Positions 24,764 through 36,999 of a DNA stretch of 64,000 nt are shown piece after piece; the stretch's first letter is position 1; every line of letters begins with the position of its first letter. The notes beneath the pieces were generated by a model. It did no database searches. It saw only the letters and a program-made list of their open reading frames with translations, and was not told the DNA's origin. A program made the position numbers and the translations under genes. The DNA is from Hemerocallis citrina (Eukaryota; Streptophyta; Magnoliopsida; Asparagales; Asphodelaceae), in the NCBI GenBank assembly GCA_017893485.1, contig CM030358.1:254179228-254243227 (forward strand). The letters run 5' to 3'.

Positions 24764-24940
24764 TTACATCAGGCAACCTACATATTGAGCTCTGGGGTAC
24801 TTCTTCTGCAAATTTGGCCACTGCACAAAGATCTGATCAGCCAAGTGGAGCTTATAAAGCAACAAGCTACTCAACGGAAACTTCCTTACTCTCGCAATGC
24901 TCTCAACATAGAAGGTGGATGACCATCCAAAGCCAGCAAC
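24764..24940 (-). pseudogene. ALG14: Last exon of an ALG14-like gene (host gene fragment)
   Basis: The minus strand reads open for 58 codons to TAA at 24764-24766, directly after an intron-like acceptor (TTCAG at 24941-24945). The peptide has VESIARVRKFPLSSLL, LADQIFVQWPNLQKKYP and the end VGCLM, which I recognise as the C-terminus of ALG14. ALG14 anchors ALG13 at the endoplasmic reticulum membrane; together they add the second GlcNAc to the dolichol-linked N-glycan precursor. The exon itself is undamaged. Upstream exons are not found in the window: 124 bases upstream a Copia LTR begins. It is either the end of a real gene whose other exons lie far away, or a captured or orphaned exon. Confidence 0.65.
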
Positions 24941-25064
24941 CTGAACCAGTTACATTCAACTTCAGTTCTCTATATGAAATACTAGTTAATTAGCACTTGC
25001 AATGTTCGTGACATGCCAAGCGTGGTTGAGATTAACATTCAGGTATTTGATTATAAGTGGATGG
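24941..25064 (-). other. Intron remnant upstream of the ALG14-like exon
   Basis: Pyrimidine-rich on the minus strand near the acceptor, then no identifiable content up to the Copia LTR at 25065. Confidence 0.4.
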
Positions 25065-25763
25065 TGTTGGGATGGGGTGTCTACAAACACACCGGTGGTG
25101 ATGCAGCGGAACTGATTAGAGCAATGAGGAAGTCGAAGTAGATGAGACGACTCAACGAATACCCAAGCAAATAGATCCACCAATCCAACACAAACACAAC
25201 GAGAATTTATTCCAGTTAGCTTTCGCTTAATCCGGATAGGAAGATATATTATTCAACTAGAAGAGATTATAAGGAGTTAATAATTCACTCAATACAAGGA
25301 ATTAAACTCACTCACCAAGAACTATCTCTGTTTTAAGCCTCTCTGTGCAATGAAGAAAAATAGTAATGAAGTATTTCTCACTCTCATATTGGAGGAGATT
25401 ACAATAGAGAGAATAGAGAGAACCATAGGTTAATCTTAATTCTTAGTCATCTAATGTAACTTGTAGAAGAAATAACTGAATAAGAGTTGTACGATATGAC
25501 TTGAAGTTGAAAATTGGGCTCAAACGACATAACAAATCGAGGCCAAAAAAGAACACAGCGCTGTGCACGGTCGACCGACCTCCTCTCGGCCAAAAAACCT
25601 GTACAACTACGGTCGGGTGTGCGGTCGACCGACCAATCGACCGCCCTTTTCTGACTGTTGTTGTTGATGTTTTCTTTTCTGCCCTCTTTGACACTTTGAT
25701 CTCCGTGCTTCATCGTGCCTTCTTCTAATCTGAACCATGAGTATACAAGACATAATCCTAACA
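25065..25763 (-). repeat. Copia 3' LTR
   Basis: Minus-strand ends TGTTAGGATTATG...ATCCCAACA (TGTT/AACA). It is preceded by the purine-rich tract CCAATGTGGAGAT, the usual Copia plus-strand primer. Inside, at 25565-25645, the palindrome GGTCGACC occurs twice in the context CGGTCGACCGACC. Confidence 0.6.
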
Positions 25764-25783
25764 ATCTCCACATTGGATTGCAT
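25764..25783 (-). other. Copia polypurine tract
   Basis: Minus strand CCAATGTGGAGAT directly abuts the LTR start TGTTAGG. Confidence 0.6.
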
Positions 25784-26250
25784 ACGAGTGCTATCAACAT
25801 GATGTGATTACTTATCTCCAAACTCTACTAAACTCCACTTGCGAATATACTTGAGAACAATAGTTTATTCTTCTAGTTGAACAAATCTTCTACCCAATCT
25901 CATTGATTAGTGTACCCCCTCAAGGGCACACCTCAGTAGGCATTATCACGGAGTTGCCAACCTCCGCACGAACTCCACCTACATCGAGGCACTCTTCACC
26001 TCTCGACGATATTCGAACGTCGTAGTCTCCAATTGATGATGCTAGTTGCGGCAGACTAGATGAACTTGCGAGAATAACGGGAAAAGAAGTAACGACACCT
26101 GTAAAGGTATTTCAGGTTCCCCAAAGCTTGTAGAGATTTTTTTGGCTTGGTCCAACCACTCTCATACCTCTAATCACCTTTCGACAATCTTGAAAAAACA
26201 GACAGAATTCCACCTCAAGGTGTGTACCTACAACCCCGTGCTTCAACAGT

Positions 26251-27080
26251 TCATAAGGAAATCAGATTTCGTTTAAGCAGAGGAATATGCAAAATTTTCC
26301 TTAGAGTGAACATGTTTAGACATAGTAGCTTCAACCCAACTGTCCCCTCACTTACTACTTCACAAATCTTCCTAGTTCTCATTCTCACCCAACGCCCTGT
26401 AGTAGACTTATAAGTAGAAAACAACTCACTCTCGGAGCAAATATGAGAAGAACTCCCTAAGTCAAGAAACCAACTAGAATCCACTTCCAAAGAATTAGAA
26501 ACAAGAAGACACGAATCACCTGAATCACAAGCACTAACCACATAGGCGGTTGATTTTTCAGACTTCACTCTCTTCTGATTCTTAATTTTCAACAGTCTTT
26601 CTTGAATCCTTTTGCATAGCACACCTGAAGGACCTTCCACTGCTAGACAACTTAGAGTAGACGATAATTTCCGAGTCTCCTTCATAAGTTGATTTTTCTT
26701 CAATGCTTTGATTACACCATCCACTGTAATACTCTCCTTGATAGGTTTACCTTGTAGTATGGTAGTGATCAAATGCTCATACAAATCTGGCAGTGAATAT
26801 ATCAAGTTAAAAGATTTATCTTCCTCACTCACATCCGTATTTATCGCCTTGAGTTTCGATAAACCTTGTTGAATTCTGTGATGTGGTTTAGAGATCGGTA
26901 CCTTCCTTCAATGAGAAACAGAATAACTTTCTCTTCCAATGCATCCGATCTAATAACGACGAACCAAAGTAGTCAACTATGAGTTTTTTCCATAAACTCG
27001 TCGTGCCAGTTTCTTCAACAACTTGACCTCGTCCACCAATGATAGTCGAATTAGACTTACGACTCTTTCACAAATATCAT
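26251..27080 (-). pseudogene. gag-pol: Copia gag end and protease
   Basis: Open piece 26251-26832 (193 codons) begins in the gag UBN2-type region (YSLPDLYEHLITTI), passes a basic linker without a visible CCHC knuckle, and reaches the protease: WFLDLGSSSHIC, then the RKILHIPLLKRNLISL block that normally leads into the gag-pre-integrase domain. The sequence stops there; integrase, RT and RNase H are absent. Upstream gag sequence to about 27080 is out of frame. DLG replaces the usual DSG/DTG, but the aspartate is kept. This resembles the Tork/TNT1 group by motif, not by tree. Confidence 0.75.
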
Positions 27081-27972
27081 CCCGAACATCCTTAGATTCG
27101 TACTTGAAAAATTGAATGGAAAGGAGCAAAACAAATGACAATGGTTGTAACCGGGAACTACATTTGTACTTGTTTCACGCCCCGCTTCCAAAAAAAAATA
27201 CGGAATACGGATACGCGACAAAGTCAAGCGAATGACTTTCACCATTCATGAGCTGTAAGGATCTTTACAACAATACACAAGAATAAAAAAGAATAACAGG
27301 AAATAATCATCTATGCATGCATGAAACAAATTAATATAACCAACAGAATTACTTGAAAATAAGATACATAATTCTCAAATAACCAGATCTGGAAACAACA
27401 AGTTACAAGTTCCGGGACAAAATGTCCAATACAAGATCCAAGTAACAATAAATAAAATATATTCAAAACAGGAAATAAACTCAAGAAAGAACTCTAGCCA
27501 AGCCTAGAACACTTGGTCACTTAGTCCTTCACCGAAATATGCAAATTTGACAATTTGCAAGAAAAGGAAGACATGAAACAATATGCCTGTCAGTGCAAGT
27601 TACGGGTCGCATGTAGTGCAAGCAACATGTACGAAAAACAGATAAGGATATACAGAGTAGCAACAAGAAGCAAGTACTGAAGTAAGCATGGAGAGGATGT
27701 GACAAAAAAAATAGAGCAAATAATTCTTAATCAAGAAATGGAATCATGTAACATGATAAAATAACAGGGTGCAAGTAGTATGTAACAAGTATCAAGTAGC
27801 ATGCAAGCAGGTAAGAAGTAACAAGTGTCGAGTAGCATGTACAAGTAACAGGAAGGGGCAAGTGATCATGTTATTTTCAATTTTTGTATCTAATCCTATC
27901 TAGGTAGCACTTCATGCGTCCCAAATTTTACCACATGGTTGCTACATTCAGACAAGCTGCATTTAGATTTCA

Positions 27973-28144
27973 TAGTGGATTATATAGGGCCGTGTGCTCA
28001 GGTAGCAAGTATCAAGTAGTCACGTGTCAAGTAGTCAAGTGTCAATTAGTCAAGTGTCATGTTTCAAGTATCAAGTATTAAGTATCAAGTATCAAGTATG
28101 ATCTACGGATCCCCTCCGAGTACACATTTCTGTATTTTCCACTA
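27973..28144 (-). repeat. Conserved stem with tandem-repeat loop, LTR copy 2
   Basis: Plus-strand TAGTGGA (27973-27979) and GTGTGCTCAGG (27992-28002) are mirrored by CCGAGTACAC (28116-28125) and TCCACTA (28138-28144). The 113-base interior is built from CAAGTATCAAGTGT-type words. Confidence 0.75.
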
Positions 28145-29272
28145 CAAGATCATTTCCTTTAACCCCGACTTGATTTCTTGTTATTATTATTATGGCAAGC
28201 ATGAATGTGCACGAACAAGGTAAGGAGATATGGAAAGAAACAAGGAACAAATTCAAGTTGGATAGAAGACATGAACGGGTGACAAACAACTCATAATAGA
28301 CCAGGATAACGAGACTTTCAATTCTGGACAGTAAGACATTGCTGTACCAAAACCAAGATTCCCGTTGCCACATGAATGCAAATCTGGATCCGTCAGAAAT
28401 TCTAGAAACTAGACTCTCAGTTGAATCTAGCACATATACACAAGTCATATAACAATTACAACAACAAGGTTCAAAACAGCGTTTTACACAGAATTCATGA
28501 TCAGCCAGAAATTGCAAAGTTTTATTTATAAGCATGAAAAAAGGCATAAACACACCATAATTAAATCTAGAAAAATTCTGGAAGGTTCCCTAGCATATCT
28601 AGTCTCATCATATAAAATTTCATAGGATTCCATTTCATATAGCATAGTTAAATTAATTTGGAAAACAGAATGATGCAGTAATTTATGAATTTGGAATTTT
28701 AGACACAGCAGTACTAAATCAGTGATAGGTCACAAAGTACAATACGAAATTCAAATCCATCAAAAGGGTTGTAAAATAGACATAGCTGAATACATTTCCT
28801 ATTCACAAAGTTTTAATCAATAGTGACTAGAATCAGGTTGAAAATAGAGTTCTTCACTAAACAGCATGCAGTTTGGAAATATATTGATTTGTTTCGTAAG
28901 CATGAAATAAGTTATAAGAGTCATCAAAAAATTCTTTAAAAAACAGGAGTTGATTCCAGTCATGTCTAATCAAACTCAGAAAAATACTATGTCCAAATTT
29001 TACTCTTAACATCAGTTTTAAAATAATAAAATATGCAGCGATCTCATAAATCAGAATCTGGAAATTATGACACAGTTACAGTAAAATAGTGATAACCCAC
29101 ACATCAAAAATCGAAATTGAGATCCGTTAAAAGTTCTGTAAAATAGACATCGAGGCCTACGAATCATATTCACAAAATAATTTATTTTACTGATTTTAAT
29201 AGGGTCTAAAATGCTTAACCAAATCAGGGCAGCAGCAAAACGAAATTCCTTTCATGTATTTAATCAAACAAC

Positions 29273-31198
29273 CACTAGTAGAAAATGCTACAGTCGCAAT
29301 AGAAATTTCCCTTGTAGAAGAGTACAATTCCATGGTTAGTGTACATTTGCAAGGGATTTTTCTTCATTCCCTTGTAATTGTGCTGTTGCGAAATCTCTCC
29401 TGGTTAATGTACACATTCGCAACGGAATTTTAACTATCTCTTGCGAATATTAGCCACAATAGAATATCTGCAGTGGAAGTTGTACCTTGCTATCTCCATA
29501 TACAAGAGAATATTTACAACAAATTCGTCTCTTGCAAGTGTGTTTTAAAAGGGATTTTTTCTGTTGCTAATGAACTATTGCTACAGAGATCTGCAAGATA
29601 CTGATTCCCTTGCAATTGCTGTATCGCGAATGCAGTTGCACACATTTTTTCTTCATTACTGATTATATTTGAATGGCTTAACCAAATTTACAAATTTAAA
29701 TAATGTATTTTGACAATGAAGAACATATAATTATTTCACATATTGATTCACACAATTATATAAAAAAAACACAATAATGCAAAATAAATATGAATATTAT
29801 ATAATTCAGAACCTTCTCATTACAAAATTTTTTGTTTGTTTCATAGTGCCAAAACAACAATACATTCTAGAAGAAAAGATAAGTTATGAAACTCCAAGAA
29901 ACAAAATTAAATGTTTTCAAAATAACTTGACTGGTACATGTGGGCATTCATTTATCTCAGATTAGACCTTGTTAGGACATCGATCATCTAGTGTCAGGTC
30001 AGTACATACATGAAGATAGCAAAAGATGACGAGCAATTGGTAGAGCTAATCGAGTTACTACATCCAAACAGTATGCAACTCTATCTTAAACTGGTCATGA
30101 ATCAATTCATTAGAATAAATGTGGTCAAGAAGCGATCAGCAATTATTGGTATGAGAGTATGTAACAATTCCTCTCTGTCAACCACACATATATACCTTTC
30201 TCGTGGCAAAACGTATGGCGGTCGCAATGTTAATATATAGTACCGAGCAACCAAATGATACACTACGAAATACACACATTTGGCTATTGTGGGCCTGATG
30301 CCATCTGATTTTCACATGCTCATCAATGACTACATTCTGAGAACGAGGCTGATTTCAGAAAACTCAGTTTTCTAGTGCAGTCAGTACTAAATTTTTTAAT
30401 AATTTCAATATAATTGAAGTTTTTCCTCATTTTTACTTTGATGATCATAGGAAACAAGTAGACTGTAAAAGAAGTTGAAAAAAATGGAAACAGGCAGATT
30501 TAATCCTAAAATATCATTTTTGACAATAGAAATATTGGAAGTATACCTGTGAGGCCACCGACTCATTGCTAGTTGGAAGGATAATTGTACCTAACACTCA
30601 TTGCAGTAATCCAATCCATCGAAATCATTGCAGTAATCCAATCCATCGAAATCGAAATCCAATCCGGTGAACAAAATCGCGGAGAGGCAAGTGCTGCGAA
30701 TCGAAATCGAAATCGAAGAAAAGTATGAAATTAGTGTTTAAAAAGGGGATTTTTAGAAAGAGGGGAGAAGGGGAAGACTTTGGTTTTTTTAGGGGAAGGG
30801 GAAGACGGTGGTTTATGTCTTGGGCAAAAAAATGAGGGTTTTGGTTTGTTTTTTTGTTCGTTCTTATTTTTTGCCCGCTCAAAATTTGAGAAGTGGTGGT
30901 AATTTTTCAATATCAAATTGTTGAGCGGCAAAATTATATGTGTAAAGCACGTGTTCATACTTAATTTATTTTAAAATTTAAATATTTTATTTATACTTTG
31001 GTAATGGAATATTGTTTGTTACAATTGTTTCCTTGTAATTATCAACACCTGCAACAATTCAATAGAATCTCTTGCAGATGTTAAAACATTTGCAATGGAT
31101 GAGTTTGTTGTGATTAATTTATTGTTGATGGTAGCATCAACAAGGAATTTTTTGTGCTTGCAAATAATCCATTATTATTGCAAGGTTTTCTACTAGTG
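29273..31198. mobile_element. Non-autonomous CACTA (En/Spm) element
   Basis: Terminal inverted repeats CACTAGTAGAAAA (29273-29285 and complement at 31186-31198), perfect over 13 bases, and a 3-bp target duplication AAC on both sides (29270-29272, 31199-31201). Subterminal words such as CCCTTGTAATTG and TTGCAAGGGA recur in both orientations near the ends, as expected for transposase binding. There is no transposase frame. A 26-base tandem duplication (GCAGTAATCCAATCCATCGAAATC) lies at 30603-30655. Confidence 0.85.
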
Positions 31199-31354
31199 AA
31201 CTCATCTACGATAGATTCAAATTAGAATATAATGCAAAACATGATATATTAGATATTCAAATCAACATGGCAATGGTAATAACAAGTCTACAACGACATA
31301 ACACATCTAGTACACCAAGCATGTAACAAATACACAACATACCATGAATTACGA

Positions 31355-31359
31355 AAGAG

Positions 31360-31395
<36 letters not shown>

Positions 31396-31396
31396 G
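31355..31396 (+). repeat. (TA)n(CA)n microsatellite
   Basis: About ten TA followed by ten CA units. Confidence 0.85.
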
Positions 31397-32546
31397 CAAG
31401 AGTCAATCTAGAACTAATTTATTTTCATGTAGTGTGTGTGTGACAACTATGATGATGGGTCATGACTACGAACGGATCAAACGAATGAGATCAAGATTTT
31501 CAAGAGATCATCATGAGAACGAACACTAAAAAAAATGAGAGCAAGATTACATGCGGTATTTTGTACATGTATACAAACAAAATAATATACAAGTTACTTG
31601 CCTTGGGTGAAGATGACGAATCCGACGGAAAAGAATAACGGGAATGGATCCCGGGCAACGAACACAAACACAAAGCACACGAACAACGGGGTAGCTTGTG
31701 GGATGAGAAGTCGATGGCACAATCGGTGGTGAACGAGATGGTGGACGGTGACTTGGACGGCGGAAGGCGGGGTGACGAGGTCGACGGGGCTCGGTCGGGA
31801 AGTCGACAACGACGAAAGTGGGGGTCGTGGCTGTGGGAGGAAGAGAGGTTGTGGGATAGGAGTGAGGGCCGAGGAGGGGGGTGCTGGGTTGGCGGCACAG
31901 GGCGGCGCGAGGAGCGCGCGACGGCGAGGGCTTCGGTCGGTGGGGGGTTAGGCGGCCGGCGCAGGCCGGGTGAGCACAGGGGGAGGGGGTGAGAGAGAGA
32001 GAGAGATGATTAGGGATTAGGGATTGTTTAGGAGATAATGACTGTAGGAGAAAAAGAACAAATTTGGTTGTGATTATAATTCAATTTTGGTAAGTTAGGA
32101 TTGAGGAATCAAGGGGGATATAATAGGGAACAAGATCTGCTTGTTAGACAGATATGGAGAACGTGAGGATAAATTTGAGGGAGATTAGATAAAAGAGGGT
32201 ATTCGGTAGCGGGTTTATGATCCAATAGGGCGGATTATATGGTTTAAACATGGTAGATTGGGTTAGAAACCGGATCCAATAGGGTAGAAATCAAATAATG
32301 AACAATTAGGCCATGAATAAATAAATTTAGAATTAAACAATTCATCAAGAGATTAATAATTGGCAGAAAAATTCGAATCAAGAAGATTGAAAATCACAGA
32401 AGTGAAACGATGACAAAACGATAGATTTTATTGAGAACGAAGAAACAATTACACGGTTCACAAAGAATAAGAGAGTACAATCAGAAAGAATACTCTGAAA
32501 AGATAAATACGTACAAAAATACAAGAAAAGGAATACAGGGGTTACA

Positions 32547-32702
32547 ACCCGACTCATAATATATATTCCAAGTTTGCTTGTATTTGTCACACTGCGGCCC
32601 ATTCATACTTAAAAATACCATTAGCATTGATACAATCAAATGATTCGGGTTATTGATTTAAAGAAACAAGCCCAACTACATATATACATTCCAATTACAA
32701 TA
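32547..32702. other. Unassigned flank between solo LTR and Helitron
   Basis: A/T-rich; nothing recognised. Confidence 0.3.
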
Positions 32703-32866
32703 TCTATATAATAAAACACAAAGAAAGCTATCAAGTGGCTCTCCTTCAATCCACCCAAAATCAAAGGCCCAGATCTAACCTCACAAAACATATTTTCCCC
32801 CCAAAAGTTTCCCCCCAAAAGTCAAATTCAAATCCCACATCCAAAACAACTCCTTTATTTATTTAA

Positions 32867-32913
<47 letters not shown>

Positions 32914-33854
32914 ATTCAAAAAATTAAGAAAATAAAAAAATTAATTTTTTTAAAATTAAAAATTTTAAAACTAAAAAATTTTAAAATTTTAAATTTTAAA
33001 AAAAATTACTTTTTTTAAATTTTAGAAATTTTAGAAATTTTAAAAATTTTAAAATTTTAAAAAAATATTTTTTTAAAATAATTAAAAAATTTTAAAAAAT
33101 TTTAAAATTTGAAATTTTGAAATTTTGGAATTTAGGAATTTTGAAAATCTCAAAGCAAATCCAAACCCAAATCCAATATCGAACCCCAATCAAGAGGTCG
33201 TCGTGGATATCTGATTCGCTGCTGATTCCGTATCGGTGACTCCCCTCCACCAAATCGAGCGCAAATATCAAGCGACTCCGTATCGGCGACTCCCCTCCAC
33301 CGAATCGAGAGCCTCTATATGCGATGCAACGACTCTAATTTCATCTCATTAACCGAATTCTCATTCTAATTTTTAATTTTTTGTGTGCATGGGATTAATC
33401 AATTTTTTGCTGACTCGAGTTTTGTGTGTGCATGGGATTTAAGTTCAGAGAGGTATCATTGTTTTATTTTTGGGTTTAAAAAATTTTAATTTGGTGATTT
33501 GTTTGATGAGTTTTTTTATTGGTTTTGATTTAAGGTGTACGCAAGTGAGAGATGGATTATTTGGTGGCCTCAATTTGGGCTTCCAAAGCATCGCAGGATA
33601 GGTAAGCTGACTAACAACCTAAAATAACTTGGTAAATATGCAACATTAATTTCTTTACTACAAGAAAAAATACTATCGTGAAGTGTTCCCTTCACTGGTT
33701 ATTAGAAACCATGGATAACATAACATATAAGAACTTTTAGTGTATGTTTGCTACTTTAATTAATTTGCTGGACCTCGAAAACTATTTTATATAATCAAAC
33801 CAGGTGCACCGTTCCGAAGACGTGCCGTAGGCACGTGTCAACGGGCAAACCTAG
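32703..33854 (+). mobile_element. Non-autonomous Helitron
   Basis: Begins TCTATATAATAAAAC after an A and ends CTAG before a T, the A/T insertion rule of Helitrons. Fifteen bases before the end is a perfect hairpin ACGTGCC-GTA-GGCACGT (33819-33835). No Rep/helicase gene is present. Inside are a (CT)n run (32871-32910), a highly A/T-rich tract of AAATTTTAAAATTTT words (32930-33140), and a short direct repeat CCGTATCGG.GACTCCCCTCCACC (33227-33303). Confidence 0.7.
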
Positions 33855-34319
33855 TATATCCCTAAAATACAAGAATTTAACATGCTTTAGTTGATATAGG
33901 TGTTGAAGCTAGCTTGCTTCAAGACATCTTCATTCCACAACAATTTCTCACTCCTTTACACAAAAAAGGAATGCTAAATGGATTTATGGGAAGAAAATTT
34001 CCTATAACCCACAAAGTCTTAGGATTACTAGTACAAATACCAGACATTCATAACAACACAAAACATATTCCTTTGATTTTGGATTATTACCAAATGTATT
34101 ATGGTCTCTCACACAGATAAAATAGAGTTTGCCAAACAAATTCAGGAACTATTAGATTTACAGTTAATACAAAAAAGTTCAAGTCCTCATTCATCTCCTG
34201 CATTTATAGTAATAAATCATGCAGAGATAAAGAGAGGAAAGGCCAGAATGGTTATAAATTATCGAAAATTAAGCAGCTATACAAATTACACAAATGTAAT
34301 AAAAGCACCTTATTATTAA
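33855..34319 (+). pseudogene. Group II pararetrovirus protease start and RT start
   Basis: Plus strand. The frame around 33885-34120 holds an aspartic protease beginning: VDIG (DTG changed to DIG) and a downstream FMGRKFPI block. Piece 34101-34319 is the N-terminal RT segment with EFAKQIQELLDLQLIQKS and MVINYRKLSSYT. It stops where a Tat-element fragment begins. The same RT start occurs on the minus strand at about 40110-40260, so this is a second, inverted copy of part of the virus. Confidence 0.65.
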
Positions 34320-34374
34320 TCATTTATAAACTTTTATTATGTGTAGCGTAATCCCACCAAAACAAATTTATAAT

Positions 34375-35980
34375 TGATGATTTTTTTTGGTGAACTTGTT
34401 GTTGCTAATTTTGGTGTGGGAGCAAACAGATAGTGAGTTTATATTTGAAGGAAACTACTAAAAATCTGACATTTGACCGTTGTCGTAAAAAGTGGTTAGA
34501 GCTTATGAGGTTTTGTCTAGATCGTTGATTAAACACCGTGATCTGAATCCGACGGTTGCTGACGCGACCGATGGACCTGCAAAAAGCCTGAAACACAGTG
34601 GGTGGCTTCGGCGACAGACCCTCAGACGCTCAAGTCAGAACCAGAGAGAGAAAGAGAGTTTGACCGAGAAATTTCCAATTACCTTCTGACTGAGGAGGGG
34701 GAGGGTATTTATAGGCCTGAGAAACAGTGTAAGAGATCGATATGAATTCCTCATCTCCTGTTTGAATCTATCCTCAAGAGATAAGCTATCTTGTTTGGGG
34801 ATAAGAGATTTGACTAACAACCTTCATGTGCTAGGTCTCTCTTAGTGGGTCTAATCTATCACTTTTCATGGGCTTGAAAGAGGCCCATATCATGTTAGAT
34901 GAGCCTGAAGAAGGTCCAGACCTGTTAACAAGGCATTTTATGATTAATCTGTTTGTAGAAGCTTGAGGATCTATCCTGGAATTGTACGACCTTGATTAGT
35001 TGTGATTTTTACTATTATTATAAGCCCCCCACTCCCGAGAGATAATTTTCTTGGCCTTCGAAAAGTAGTTCATCTTATTTTTGAATTCTGGAATACAATC
35101 TTAGCTTTCAGGGTATATTGAAGATACATGGAATTGATCAAAACATTCTAAAGACGGAAAATATTTTTCTAGAAATTTCTGCTATTTTTTGAATTTTTCT
35201 GGGTTTTTAAATAATTTCCCCCATTAAAATTACTTTTTAGAATTTTTAATCAATAAACCCAATTTTAAATTATTCTTCGGAAATTTTTTTATTAATCTTT
35301 CAAAATTAAAATGAATTTAGAGGATTTTTTATGAATAATCAAATATTGGTACGCTTTTTGACGTGATCTACACCATTGATCGGAGATAGACTCACCCGCT
35401 GACTTGAATTAGATGCTGAGATCTGATCGCTGTGACTATTAGCGAAGTGGCGTGATCTGGAGAGCTCATCAGCGTTGTGCTCGCCCGCTAAGTGAGATCG
35501 GGTGGCGGAGAAGGAGAGAGGAGTGATGTTTGTTACAGTCAAAAGAGAATGGGAATGAGGGAGGTATAAATATAGGGGGGGATGTGAAAATCCTGATTAG
35601 CTTCACCACCTGTATCAACAAATAACAACGACCACCAAAACACTCAACAACACTCAAAAAAGGTACTTAAACGAAAACTGAATAAGAAGATTGCAAGCTT
35701 CGATGATTACAACAATGGCCAGAGGGTCATATTTATTGATACGAAAGGGAGGCAGTGGCTTCTTGAGTCTTCTTCTATCGTTGTTGGTGGAGTTATGTGC
35801 CGGCAGATAAGATGGAACTTTAAGTGGAAGGTGGGACGTCTCTTTCTTCTTTTCTTAGTGCACCATGATTGGAATATTAGGTACGCCGAACACTTGGTTT
35901 TTTTCTTTCTCTGGTGGGGTCCACCAAGCTTCTGGTGAAATTAGTCTTCATTGGCTTAACCAGTAACCATATTTGAGTCC
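34375..35980 (-). mobile_element. 3' end fragment of a Tat-type Ty3/gypsy element
   Basis: An LTR-like block (about 34375-35025) starts TGATGATTTT on the plus strand. It is followed by AAGCCCCCCACTCC, the complement of the same G-rich polypurine tract found beside the Tat LTR at 47878. A TATA-like GGTATAAATATAGGGG at 35560-35575 on the plus strand, followed by an A/C-rich leader, corresponds to the promoter of the opposite-strand gene in the Tat element at 53596. The right end is uncertain, because virus sequence resumes near 35990. No gag or pol is seen. Confidence 0.5.
35564..35571 (+). promoter_or_regulatory. TATA box, possible promoter of the opposite-strand Tat gene
   Basis: GGTATAAATATAGG followed by an A/C-rich stretch with CAACAA words, typical of a plant 5' untranslated region. 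Confidence 0.4.
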
Positions 35981-36999
35981 ATCGAAACATTCCCATCGGT
36001 TAATGTCAGTCAATATTCTCCTGTTGTTCAAGATATTCTTCTTGTGCTACACTGCCTAATTTGCCTAACCTGAGAGAAGAAAGAAAGTTGTGTGCCTTCT
36101 GAATTCTCTGGGAAGAGTCTTCAAAAGCTGACAATTTATCTACCACTAGTATGGTTTTTCCTTCGTGGATGGAGTGAGCACCTACTGCTGCAATAAAATT
36201 TGTATGCTCAAAAATTCTTGAGCAGCCAGAAGACTTTCTGTTTCTTCATTGAAATCTTTTTTGTTGAACTTATAAAATTGGTGACAAGGCCCTTCTGTTA
36301 CCTTTTCGAGTTCCCATAGCTGTACTGAAGGGAACAACTTCACATACCGCCTTTCTTCCCATATAGACCAAATTCTGAACATGAATATTGTCTGGAATCT
36401 GTTAGAATATTCAAAGAGTTTGATTTTGCAAATTTTCGTTATGCAATGGGCATTGTCTTCTAGGTTATTTGTATTTACATAAATCTCATATACTATTCAT
36501 TTGCGAATATGCTTCTGGTACTTAGGGATGTCATGGAAATAGGCAATGAGTCTTGGTCTTTGATTTGCATTTTTGATAACCTCTTCCTCAGTAAAGAATG
36601 ATGCTATCTCTGTGTCCTCGAGTTGTTTGAAGAAATTAAGAAGCCTTGTATCATCAAGAAGGTTCTGCTAACACATGGAGGTCATATTTTGTACAGTAAT
36701 CTCAGCTTCTAACTCTTTTGTTTTCTCATTTGTTATGTTGAAGGATTTTAGTATATCTAGGAAGTCTTGGGTTCTTTGGTTTACCAAATCCGTAGTATAC
36801 ATTAGCAAAAACATCATATGCAAACTCCTTTGTTCAGAAGTATTTCCAGCAAAATAATGCTGCTTCCTTTTTGTCAAGTGCTTCAGACCTTGATATAGAA
36901 GAGAATTATGACATTCTGCTGATTAGTTGTTGTGTTTCTATAAGATGTTGTTGTTGTTGTCTGAGTTCGATGGATCTGTCAAAAAGTTCGCTTTCTAGC

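Larger units (their letters stand above)
25065..27170 (-). mobile_element. Deleted Ty1/copia retrotransposon
   Basis: Minus strand: gag/protease remnant, then noncoding sequence, polypurine tract and 3' LTR (25065-25763). Integrase and reverse transcriptase are missing, and the 5' part is cut off by the solo LTR that begins at 27171. No 5' LTR is present in the window. Confidence 0.7.
27171..32546 (-). repeat. Solo LTR, family 1, copy 2, with inserted CACTA element
   Basis: Minus-strand start TGTAACCCCTG (at 32546) and end GGGGCGTGAAACA (at 27171). Without the 1.9-kb CACTA element it is about 3.45 kb, close to copy 4. The flanking 5-mers (27166-27170 GTACT, 32547-32551 ACCCG) do not match, so the insertion was altered or the LTR recombined with another copy. 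A GC-rich leader near 31600-31990 corresponds to the leaders in copies 1 and 4. No internal genes are present. Confidence 0.65.

Noticed and set aside
28092..28553. 153-codon minus-strand frame
   Set aside because: It lies inside the solo LTR and spans the variable repeat region; the other LTR copies do not keep it.
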